DNA of 5,427 nt, taken from positions 1 through 5,427 of the forward strand of contig CAVGFV010000192.1 of assembly GCA_963628765.1 (NCBI GenBank), read 5' to 3'. Each line of letters starts with the position of its first letter. Within the stretch, counting starts at the first letter, position 1. Shown piece after piece: positions 1 to 5,402 of this stretch. The notes under the pieces are model-generated. The model was given only the letters and a program-made list of their open reading frames with translations. It did no database searches and had not been told where the DNA came from. A program made the position numbers and the translations under genes. The DNA comes from Succinimonas sp963628765. GTDB taxonomy: Bacteria > Pseudomonadota > Gammaproteobacteria > Enterobacterales > Succinivibrionaceae.

Positions 1-26
1 AAAGTTTGTTAATAATAACAGACTTT
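1..26. terminator. AT-rich inverted repeat, possible weak terminator
   Basis: A 10-base arm at 1-10 pairs with 17-26 around a 6-base loop, with one T-G wobble when read as plus-strand RNA and one mismatch when read as minus-strand RNA. It lies about 57 bases beyond the yihY stop, so it could end that transcript, or end a plus-strand gene lying left of the window. The stem has few GC pairs and the window edge hides any U-tract on the minus side, so the call is weak. Confidence 0.25.
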
Positions 27-82
27 TGGGTTTACACAGATCCTAGTTCTCTCTCCAAAATTGTGAACAACTCTTTTTAATG

Positions 83-1048
83 TTATTTAGATTCTTCCTT
101 TTCAATCTTTTCAATTTGAGACTTTAACTCTTCTTTTTGTTCAACCTCTGTTTCTGCTTCTTTCATTGCCATTTTGGCTTCTTCAGCATTTTTACTTGAT
201 GTGATTTCACTGTAGGCTTTTATAGAAGCTGATATCTCGGCACCAATAAGCACAACGTACCAATTAAAGTGTATCCAAACCATTAGTATTGGGACAGCGG
301 CCACAGCGCCATATACCGTTGAATAACTAGAGAAATTCATTATATAAAACGTAAACATACGTTTTATTAGATCTTGAGTTATTGCAGCAAACGCAGCGCC
401 TATTGCAGCGTGAGAAACCTTAACCGTAGTAGTTGGTACAGCTGCAAAAAGTAGGGTTAATATTATGAATGTAAGTATCGCAGGAAGTAAATTTAGAGCA
501 AAGGTGTTTATTCCTGCAGGCATCTCATAACCAAAAAATTTAAAAGCAGTTAAGGATGATGAAAGTGCAAGGCTTGTACCTATAAGAATTGGTCCTAATG
601 TAAGAACTGTCCAATATACTGAAAAAGTAGTTACCTTGGCTCGTTTTTCTACCGTATGCCAAATTTTGTTGAGTGTGAGGTCAACTCGTCTTATTAACAT
701 TAAAGAAATTATCACGAGAACAAACAAGCCAAGTATAGTGGTGTTGCTAGCTTGAGAAATAAAGCTATTGATATTCTTGTTGATAACGTCTCCCATTTGA
801 GGCATTAGATTTTGCATTATGTATGCAATAAGTTCTTGTCTAAGTTTATCAAAGCCTGGAAAAATGGAAAAAACGCTAAGAAGAACGGCGAGTACAGGAA
901 CCAAGGACATTATTGTCGTATAAGACAATGAGGACGTTAAAACGCCTATATCGTCTTCTATCATACGTTTTTTTAAGAATCTTAAATATACCGTGTGGTT
1001 AGCAATCCAACAGGCAATTTTGTGGAAAAAGTCTTTAATTTTACTCAT
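83..1048 (-). CDS. yihY: YihY/BrkB-family inner-membrane protein
   Basis: This 321-residue polytopic membrane protein belongs to the YihY/BrkB (UPF0761) family; E. coli YihY is about 290 residues. Family hallmarks visible are a SLSYTTIMSLVPVLAV stretch (about 40-55) at the first membrane segment, a DLTLNKIW motif (123-130), an SVYWTVLTLGP segment (143-153) and a C-terminal VYGAVAAVPILMVWIHFNW...LIGAEIS block (about 245-273). About six hydrophobic segments are visible, near 38-62, 103-120, 143-166, 185-205, 213-238 and 246-275. Residues about 284-321 form a highly charged Glu/Lys tail, probably helical and cytoplasmic, longer than the E. coli tail. The ATG places the N-terminus where E. coli YihY starts, although no good Shine-Dalgarno sequence precedes it. 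It follows typA on the same strand but is separated by the typA terminator. The family's role is unsettled: BrkB was named for serum resistance in Bordetella, and older RNase BN labels were wrong. Confidence 0.93.
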   Translation of the reverse strand: MSKIKDFFHKIACWIANHTVYLRFLKKRMIEDDIGVLTSSLSYTTIMSLVPVLAVLLSVFSIFPGFDKLRQELIAYIMQNLMPQMGDVINKNINSFISQASNTTILGLFVLVIISLMLIRRVDLTLNKIWHTVEKRAKVTTFSVYWTVLTLGPILIGTSLALSSSLTAFKFFGYEMPAGINTFALNLLPAILTFIILTLLFAAVPTTTVKVSHAAIGAAFAAITQDLIKRMFTFYIMNFSSYSTVYGAVAAVPILMVWIHFNWYVVLIGAEISASIKAYSEITSSKNAEEAKMAMKEAETEVEQKEELKSQIEKIEKEESK

Positions 1049-1152
1049 TGAAATATACCAAAGGCTAAGATCTGAAATAAGTTGCAGTATTGGTTTAAAG
1101 AATAAACTTTAGATAACTGAAAATCTGAGATTTATATAGTATTTAAGAAAGG

Positions 1153-1174
1153 AAAGGCCGGATGACCGGCCTTT
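1153..1174 (-). terminator. Rho-independent terminator of typA
   Basis: A perfect 9-bp stem (AAAGGCCGG at 1153-1161 with CCGGCCTTT at 1166-1174) closes a 4-base loop. On the minus strand it begins 21 bases after the typA stop and is followed by a pyrimidine-rich tail (CCTTTCTT). It should separate typA transcription from yihY. On the plus strand the stem is followed by TATTAAAA, which is a poor U-tract, so it is mainly a minus-strand terminator. Confidence 0.85.
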
Positions 1175-1195
1175 ATTAAAAATAATTATGAAATA

Positions 1196-3043
1196 TTATT
1201 TATCAACTGTTTCTTGATCTCTAAGACCACCAGTTGCTCTAAAAGCACGAATACGTTCCATTTCAGTTAGAAGCTTCTTACGAATTCTGATGTTCTTAGG
1301 AGTGACTTCAACTAATTCATCATTGTTTATAAATTCGAGAGCTTGCTCTAATGAGAATTTAATTGGTGGAACAAGTACGATTGCTTCATCAGTACCAGAT
1401 GCACGAACGTTGGTTAATTTCTTTGCTCTTAAGCAGTTAACAACAAGATCGTTTTCACGGCTGTGAATACCTACGATTTGTCCTTCGTAAACTTCCTGTG
1501 CGTGAGAAATAAACATCTTACCGCGTTCCTGAAGGTACCAAATTGCATAGCCTAATGCCTTACCTGTTGCGTTAGAAATCATTACGCCATTCTTACGTTG
1601 ACCAATGTTTCCACCACGCCATTCACCATAGCTATTGAATGAGTGGTACATAAGACCAGTACCTGAAGACAAAGTCATAAATTCATTCTGGAAACCGATG
1701 AGTCCGCGAGAAGGAATAACATAATCCAAGCGAACGCGGCCTTTCCCATCAGGAACCATGTTCTTGAGGTCTGCTTTTCTAGTACCAAGTTCTTCCATTA
1801 TTCCGCCTTGGCTCTGTTCTTCTATGTCAACGGTAAGGTCTTCCATAGGTTCCATCTTGACGCCGTCAACTACTTTGACAATAACTTCCGGTCTAGAAAC
1901 AGCGAGCTCATAGCCTTCACGACGCATGTTTTCAATAAGAACTGACAAATGAAGTTCGCCACGTCCTGATACCTTAAACTTATCTGGATCTTTGGTTTCT
2001 TCAACTCTCAAAGCAACGTTATGGACTAATTCAGTTTCAAGTCTTTCTTTAATGTTTCTTGAAGTAATGAACTTACCATCTTGGCCAGCAAAAGGAGAAG
2101 TATTAACTTGGAAAGTCATACTTACTGTTGGTTCATCAACTGATAGTGGAGGAAGGGCTTCATTGTTGCCTTGAGCACAAATTGTATCGGAAATTTTGAG
2201 CTCGCCAAGTCCTGTAAGGGCCACAATATCACCAGCGAAAGCTTCAGGAACTTCAATACGTTTTAAGCCCATATAGCCATAAACTAAGCCAACTCTACCA
2301 TTTCGAGTCTGTCCGTCTGGAGAAATAACGGTGATGGCTTGGTTTGGTTTTACAGAACCGCGAGTAATACGGCCCACACCAATAACGCCTACATAGGAGT
2401 TATAGTCGAGCTGAGAAATCTGCATCTGTAAAGGACCTTCAGGGTTAGCCTTTGGTGGGTCAACATGATCGATAATAGTCTGGAACAAAACGTCCATGTT
2501 GTCTGTTTTTTGGTTTAGATCCAAAGTAGCAAAACCGTTCAAAGCAGATGCGTAAACAATTGGGAAATCAAGTTGTTCGTCAGTAGCACCGAGATTAACA
2601 AAAAGATCGAATACCTGATCAATTACCCAGTCTGGACGAGCGCCTGGTCTATCAACCTTGTTGATTACAACAATTGGGCGTAATCCTTGTTTAAATGCTT
2701 TTTGGGTAACGAAACGAGTTTGTGGCATTGGACCATCTACTGCATCAACAAGTAAGAGTACAGAGTCAACCATGCTCATAACACGTTCAACTTCACCACC
2801 GAAGTCTGCGTGCCCCGGGGTGTCAACAATGTTGATACGATAATCTTTCCAATGAATAGCGGTATTTTTAGCCAGAATAGTTATGCCACGTTCTTTTTCA
2901 ATAGCATTTGAGTCCATGACTCTTTCTTGTCCAGCCATTGAACGATCAAGTGTTCCTGACTGGCGTAATAACTGGTCCACTAAGGTCGTTTTGCCATGGT
3001 CAACGTGAGCAATAATGGCAATGTTACGAAGTTTTTCTAACAT
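1196..3043 (-). CDS. typA: Ribosome-associated GTPase TypA/BipA
   Basis: This is a 615-residue translational GTPase; E. coli BipA is about 607 residues. It hydrolyses GTP on the ribosome and is linked in E. coli to 50S subunit assembly and growth at low temperature or under stress. All G motifs are intact: G1 AHVDHGKT (12-19), G2 ERGITI (51-56), G3 DTPGH (74-78), G4 NKVD (128-131) and G5 SAL (166-168). A beta-barrel domain II follows (about 205-295), then EF-G-like domains III (about 305-385) and V (about 395-480). The BipA-specific C-terminal domain (about 485-600) carries the KKLTNVRASGTDEA loop (541-554) and the VEVTPKNIRIRKK segment. There is no EF-G domain IV, as expected for BipA. The ATG has a good Shine-Dalgarno, AGAGG with 5-base spacing. 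The last dozen residues (after ATGG) differ from the E. coli tail. It is transcribed divergently from glnA and ends at its own terminator. Confidence 0.98.
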   Translation of the reverse strand: MLEKLRNIAIIAHVDHGKTTLVDQLLRQSGTLDRSMAGQERVMDSNAIEKERGITILAKNTAIHWKDYRINIVDTPGHADFGGEVERVMSMVDSVLLLVDAVDGPMPQTRFVTQKAFKQGLRPIVVINKVDRPGARPDWVIDQVFDLFVNLGATDEQLDFPIVYASALNGFATLDLNQKTDNMDVLFQTIIDHVDPPKANPEGPLQMQISQLDYNSYVGVIGVGRITRGSVKPNQAITVISPDGQTRNGRVGLVYGYMGLKRIEVPEAFAGDIVALTGLGELKISDTICAQGNNEALPPLSVDEPTVSMTFQVNTSPFAGQDGKFITSRNIKERLETELVHNVALRVEETKDPDKFKVSGRGELHLSVLIENMRREGYELAVSRPEVIVKVVDGVKMEPMEDLTVDIEEQSQGGIMEELGTRKADLKNMVPDGKGRVRLDYVIPSRGLIGFQNEFMTLSSGTGLMYHSFNSYGEWRGGNIGQRKNGVMISNATGKALGYAIWYLQERGKMFISHAQEVYEGQIVGIHSRENDLVVNCLRAKKLTNVRASGTDEAIVLVPPIKFSLEQALEFINNDELVEVTPKNIRIRKKLLTEMERIRAFRATGGLRDQETVDK

Positions 3044-3048
3044 GAGTG

Positions 3049-3053
3049 CCTCT
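3049..3053 (-). promoter_or_regulatory. typA ribosome binding site
   Basis: AGAGG on the minus strand ends 5 bases before the ATG at 3043. This supports that ATG as the typA start and agrees with the N-terminus of E. coli BipA. Confidence 0.75.
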
Positions 3054-3096
3054 GGTTATTAATGATAAAATTTAGCGCGTATTTTACTATTTTACG

Positions 3097-3112
3097 TGTG
3101 ATCTGCATAGCA
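3097..3112. promoter_or_regulatory. Weak CRP-like half-palindrome near typA
   Basis: TGTGA, six bases, then TAGCA matches 8 of the 10 core positions of the CRP consensus (TGTGA-N6-TCACA), with one perfect half. It overlaps the predicted start of the typA transcript, so if real it would more likely repress than activate. It is about 345 bases from glnA. Confidence 0.2.
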
Positions 3113-3117
3113 AAAAA

Positions 3118-3146
3118 TCTATATTTTTAAAATGATTTTCTATAAA
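3118..3146 (-). promoter_or_regulatory. Candidate sigma-70 promoter for typA
   Basis: On the minus strand a TTTATA -35-like hexamer (3141-3146) sits 17 bases from a TATAGA -10-like hexamer (3118-3123), each matching 4 of 6 consensus positions. This would start transcription near 3111 and give a leader of about 68 bases. In such AT-rich DNA chance matches are common; a TAAAAT hexamer nearer the gene is an alternative -10 without a good -35. Confidence 0.3.
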
Positions 3147-3173
3147 AAGATTGCAGTGAAAATTGCTTGAGCT

Positions 3174-3189
3174 TTGCAATCTAGTGCAA
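3174..3189. repeat. TTGCA-N6-TGCAA dyad
   Basis: Perfect 5-bp arms, TTGCA (3174-3178) and TGCAA (3185-3189), flank a 6-base spacer. Further TTGC copies lie at 3151 and 3163, so TGC recurs about every 10-12 bases over 3151-3189, close to one helical turn. It could be a binding site for a dimeric regulator of either flanking gene; which protein is unknown. Confidence 0.35.
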
Positions 3190-3199
3190 TAAAGAAAAA

Positions 3200-3226
3200 G
3201 TATTTCCTATTTATGTTTGGAAATAC
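3200..3226 (-). terminator. 8-bp hairpin with T-tract on the minus strand
   Basis: Perfect arms GTATTTCC (3200-3207) and GGAAATAC (3219-3226) flank an 11-base loop. On the minus strand the hairpin is followed directly by TTTTTCTTT, the layout of an intrinsic terminator, although only three of eight pairs are GC. It lies between the glnA and typA promoters, so it could stop a minus-strand transcript coming from the glnA side before it enters typA. It could equally be chance in AT-rich DNA. Confidence 0.3.
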
Positions 3227-3307
3227 AAAAAGAAGGCCAAATAGAGTTATTAAGTGAAAAAGCTTGTCAATTCAAGTTATACATACTTTCAAATCAAATT
3301 ACCAAAC

Positions 3308-3323
3308 TGTGATAAAATACACA
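3308..3323. promoter_or_regulatory. Near-consensus CRP-like site upstream of glnA
   Basis: TGTGA (3308-3312), six bases, ACACA (3319-3323) matches 9 of the 10 core positions of TGTGA-N6-TCACA. In E. coli, CRP activates the sigma-70 promoter glnAp1, which makes a CRP site here plausible. Its centre lies about 86 bases before the start predicted from the promoter at 3367-3395. The same bases include an extended -10-like element (TG-A-TAAAAT, 3310-3318) with no good -35, so the site could be a promoter element instead. Confidence 0.45.
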
Positions 3324-3350
3324 TAGAATGCTATGTGGCGAAAGAATATT

Positions 3351-3370
3351 TGCAGTACACAGGTTGTGCA
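3351..3370. repeat. 20-bp imperfect dyad overlapping the glnA promoter
   Basis: The arms share TGCA-NN-AC and its complement GT-NN-TGCA around a 4-base centre. The right arm overlaps the -35 hexamer of the predicted glnA promoter, so a bound protein would probably interfere with polymerase. It recalls the TGCAC...GTGCA outline of NtrC sites, but the spacing is two bases longer than the NtrC consensus and the inner bases differ. I do not assign a regulator. Confidence 0.3.
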
Positions 3371-3395
3371 CATTAATCTTATCGTTGGTTATAAC
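3367..3395 (+). promoter_or_regulatory. Candidate sigma-70 promoter for glnA
   Basis: TGCACA (3367-3372, 4 of 6 matches to TTGACA) lies 17 bases from TATAAC (3390-3395, 5 of 6 matches to TATAAT). Transcription would begin near 3402, giving a leader of about 40 bases before the glnA ATG. The -10 is part of a GTTATAAC palindrome. This is the best-spaced plus-strand promoter I see near the gene. Confidence 0.4.
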
Positions 3396-3424
3396 GCAGA
3401 TTTAGAATTTATCAGATATTTCCT

Positions 3425-3430
3425 AGGGGG
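3425..3430 (+). promoter_or_regulatory. glnA ribosome binding site
   Basis: AGGGGG lies 11 bases before the ATG at 3442, separated by an A/T-only run and one C. The spacing is a few bases longer than optimal. No other start with a better site exists, and the ATG matches the N-terminus of E. coli GlnA. Confidence 0.65.
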
Positions 3431-3441
3431 AATTTTTTTCT

Positions 3442-4863
3442 ATGGCTGTTGCAGACGTTTTAAACTTAATTAAAGAAAACGACGTTCATTACGTGGATCT
3501 CCGTTTTACAGATACAAAGGGAAAGGAACAGCACATTTCTATTCCTTCAAAGGAAGTAAATGAAGATTTCTTCACTGATGGTAAGATGTTTGATGGTTCA
3601 TCAATGGCTGGCTGGAAAGGAATTAACGAATCAGATATGATTTTGATGCCAGATCCTGATACCGCAAAACTTGATCCTTTTTATGAAAACCCTACTGTTC
3701 AAATTCGTTGCGATATTCTTGAACCAACCACAATGCAAGGCTATGACAGAGATCCGCGTTCAATTGCAAAGAGAGCTGAAGGTTATTTAAAATCAACTGG
3801 CATTGCAGATTACGCAATATTTGGACCAGAACCTGAATTCTTCCTTTTCGACGATATTCGTTTCGGTTGTGAAATGAAAGGTTGCATGGTTGAAATTGAT
3901 GACAAAGAAGCAGCTTGGAATTCTGTAACAGAATACGCTGAAGGAAATAAAGGTCATCGTCCTTCTGTAAAGGGTGGATATTTTCCAGTTCCTCCTGTTG
4001 ATTCATCTCAAGATATTAGATCAGAGATGTGTAATGTACTTGAAGAAATGGGACTTGTTGTTGAAGCACACCATCATGAAGTTGCAACTTGTGGTCAAAA
4101 CGAAATAGCAACCCTCTTTAACACCCTTACCAAAAAGGCTGATGAGGTAATGATTGAAAAGTATGTTGTTTGGAATGTCGCTGATCAGTACGGCAAGACC
4201 GCAACATTCATGCCTAAACCAATCTGTGGTGATAACGGTTCAGGTATGCATGTACATCAATCTTTAGGTAAGATTGAAAATGGTAAAAAGGTTAACCTTT
4301 TTGCTGGTGATATGTATGGCAACCTTTCACAGCTTGCTTTATGGTACATCGGTGGTATTAAGAAACATGCAAAAGCTTTAAATGCATTCACCAATCCATC
4401 TACCAATTCATATAAGCGTCTTGTACCAGGTTTCGAAGCACCTGTAATGCTTGCTTATTCAGCAATGAATAGATCTGCGTCAATCAGAATCCCTGCTTGC
4501 AGTAGCCCTAAGGGAGTAAGAATTGAAGTTAGATTCCCTGATTGTATGGCAAACCCATATCTAGCATTTGCTGCAATGTTGATGGCTGGTCTTGATGGTA
4601 TTAAGAACCAGATTGATCCAGGTGAAGCTATGGATAAGAATCTTTATGATTTACCACCAGAAGAAGAAGCTCAAATCCCACAGGTTTGCTCTTCACTTGA
4701 AGAAGCTCTTAAGTCTCTTGAAGAAGATCATGACTTCTTAACTGAAGGTGGTGTTTTCTCAGAAGATTATATTAAAGCTTATATCGAACTTAAGATGCAG
4801 GATGTTACCAAGTTAAGAATGACTCCACATCCAGCTGAATTTGAGATGTACTATTCTTTGTAA
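3442..4863 (+). CDS. glnA: Type I glutamine synthetase (GSI-beta)
   Basis: Glutamine synthetase joins ammonium to glutamate using ATP, the high-affinity step of ammonium assimilation; the enzyme is a cytoplasmic dodecamer. The 473-residue protein is complete (E. coli 469); the extra four residues sit in a short loop near 276-281. Active-site residues are in place: DGSS (51-54), metal ligands E130 and E132 in GPEPEFF, E213 and E221 in the HHHEVATCGQNE segment, H270 in NGSGMHVH, flap E332 in PGFEAP, R344 and R349 in NRSASIRIP, and E362 and R364 in RIEVRF. Y402 in NLYDLPPEE corresponds to the adenylylated Tyr397 of the enterobacterial enzyme. With the insertion around 145-170, this marks the adenylylation-controlled GSI-beta class. 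It has about nine cysteines, more than E. coli GlnA. No glnL or glnG follows; a strong terminator does. It is divergent from typA. Confidence 0.99.
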   Translation: MAVADVLNLIKENDVHYVDLRFTDTKGKEQHISIPSKEVNEDFFTDGKMFDGSSMAGWKGINESDMILMPDPDTAKLDPFYENPTVQIRCDILEPTTMQGYDRDPRSIAKRAEGYLKSTGIADYAIFGPEPEFFLFDDIRFGCEMKGCMVEIDDKEAAWNSVTEYAEGNKGHRPSVKGGYFPVPPVDSSQDIRSEMCNVLEEMGLVVEAHHHEVATCGQNEIATLFNTLTKKADEVMIEKYVVWNVADQYGKTATFMPKPICGDNGSGMHVHQSLGKIENGKKVNLFAGDMYGNLSQLALWYIGGIKKHAKALNAFTNPSTNSYKRLVPGFEAPVMLAYSAMNRSASIRIPACSSPKGVRIEVRFPDCMANPYLAFAAMLMAGLDGIKNQIDPGEAMDKNLYDLPPEEEAQIPQVCSSLEEALKSLEEDHDFLTEGGVFSEDYIKAYIELKMQDVTKLRMTPHPAEFEMYYSL

Positions 4864-4889
4864 TCTCTAGCTTAGTTTAAGTATTGAAG

Positions 4890-4922
4890 ACGCCTTAAAG
4901 AGAAATCTTTAAGGCGTTTTTT
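4890..4922 (+). terminator. Rho-independent terminator of glnA
   Basis: A perfect 12-bp stem (4890-4901 with 4906-4917) closed by a GAAA tetraloop is followed by an uninterrupted run of T through 4922. It starts 26 bases after the glnA stop. This indicates that glnA is transcribed as a single-gene unit. The minus-strand side lacks a clean T-tract, so it is a poor terminator for the converging small gene at 5005-5316. Confidence 0.93.
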
Positions 4923-5004
4923 ATATATTTCGTCGTTGGTAATGAGTACCTCTTCACCTTTATTTTAGTAACCTTTATGCCAAGGGCTCGATGCCTTTAT
5001 GTGG

Positions 5005-5316
5005 CTATTTAAAGTTAAGGGTTGTTGATTTTGGTGTGCCATCCTCATCTTTAATAATCACCATAGAATTTTTATCTTTATTCTTTTCATGAAGAATCAT
5101 AAGTTTTCCATTAACTAAGCTTTTACCTTCTAAAGCTAGCGATTTTTCCTCATAAAAATAAGCAATTAAGGAAAAATCTGTAATCTCATCAGTGATTTTG
5201 GCTGTCTCTTGCCAAGTTTTCCAAAAATCATTAAAAGAAATGTCTCTTTGTGATACTTCATTTTCTTTGTTTGCTGTTTCTTCTGCGTTTGTATCGTCTT
5301 TCCCTTGTGTGGCCAA
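5005..5316 (-). CDS. Small acidic hypothetical protein, probable TTG start
   Basis: I do not recognise this protein. The frame gives 103 residues with no cysteine, no signal peptide and no membrane segment. Residues 1-25 are polar and acidic (about 20 Asp/Glu against 14 Lys/Arg overall), probably disordered. A FNDFWKTWQE segment (28-37) may be helical, and 48-103 alternates hydrophobic and polar residues with turns (VNGKLMILHE, NSMVIIKDEDG), suggesting beta strands. No ATG opens the frame. The start chosen is TTG at 5316, preceded by AGAGA with about 8-base spacing and by a good promoter at 5354-5383 that would start transcription near 5347, downstream of the in-frame stop at 5362-5364. It converges on glnA with 141 bases between stop codons. 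It could be a lineage-specific small protein or a remnant of a longer gene; reality of the gene is likely but not certain. Confidence 0.6.
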   Translation of the reverse strand: MATQGKDDTNAEETANKENEVSQRDISFNDFWKTWQETAKITDEITDFSLIAYFYEEKSLALEGKSLVNGKLMILHEKNKDKNSMVIIKDEDGTPKSTTLNFK

Positions 5317-5353
5317 TAGTTGCTTCTCTAATATTTCAAAATTAGGTTCTGAG

Positions 5354-5383
5354 ATTATAAATTAAAAGACAAGATAGTGTATA
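5354..5383 (-). promoter_or_regulatory. Promoter for the small gene at 5005-5316
   Basis: On the minus strand a perfect TATAAT -10 (5354-5359) lies 18 bases from TATACA (5378-5383, 4 of 6 matches to TTGACA). The predicted start near 5347 leaves a leader of about 30 bases before the TTG codon. This supports both the gene and the choice of that start. Confidence 0.5.
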
Positions 5384-5385
5384 AT
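5356..5385 (+). promoter_or_regulatory. Candidate rightward promoter overlapping the leftward one
   Basis: A perfect TATAAT (5380-5385) reads rightward, with only a weak TATAAA (5356-5361) 18 bases upstream as a -35. Transcription would begin near 5392 and run off the right edge, presumably into a gene mostly outside the window. Its -10 overlaps the -35 of the leftward promoter. Confidence 0.35.
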
Positions 5386-5402
5386 ATTTTGTGTAAACAA
5401 TA

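Larger units (their letters stand above)
3044..3441. other. 398-base divergent typA-glnA intergenic region
   Basis: This very AT-rich gap between two divergent start codons holds the regulatory candidates listed separately: a typA promoter candidate, two CRP-like sites, two TGCA-type dyads, an 8-bp hairpin and a glnA promoter. No tRNA or known riboswitch is recognisable. The only plus-strand mini-ORF examined (14 codons from 3213) lacks a ribosome binding site. I see no sequence fitting the sigma-54 spacing of GG, ten bases, GC in front of glnA. Confidence 0.7.

Noticed and set aside
1992..2174. Open plus-strand frame of 60 codons inside typA
   Set aside because: It is antisense to intact TypA coding sequence with no recognisable product or separate promoter.
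2658..2843. Open plus-strand frame of 61 codons inside typA
   Set aside because: It overlaps the most conserved GTPase region of TypA in antisense and has a Thr/Ser-rich translation typical of a shadow frame.
3213..3257. 14-codon plus-strand ORF in the typA-glnA gap (MFGNTKRRPNRVIK), considered as a leader peptide
   Set aside because: There is no Shine-Dalgarno, it begins in a hairpin loop, it lacks regulatory codons such as a Gln run, and it lies upstream of the best glnA promoter.
3335..3355. TGGC...TTGCA resembling a sigma-54 promoter before glnA
   Set aside because: The GG and GC pairs are 13 bases apart instead of the required 10, and the CAC after TGG is missing, so it should not fit sigma-54.
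3692..4006. Open minus-strand frame of 104 codons inside glnA
   Set aside because: It lies wholly antisense to the conserved GlnA coding sequence, has a low-complexity Gln/Leu-rich translation and no family resemblance; it is a shadow of glnA codon use.
4957..5000. Three CCTTTAT copies between glnA and the small gene
   Set aside because: Spacings are irregular (15 and 22 bases) and the unit is short and AT-rich; no repeat array is supported.
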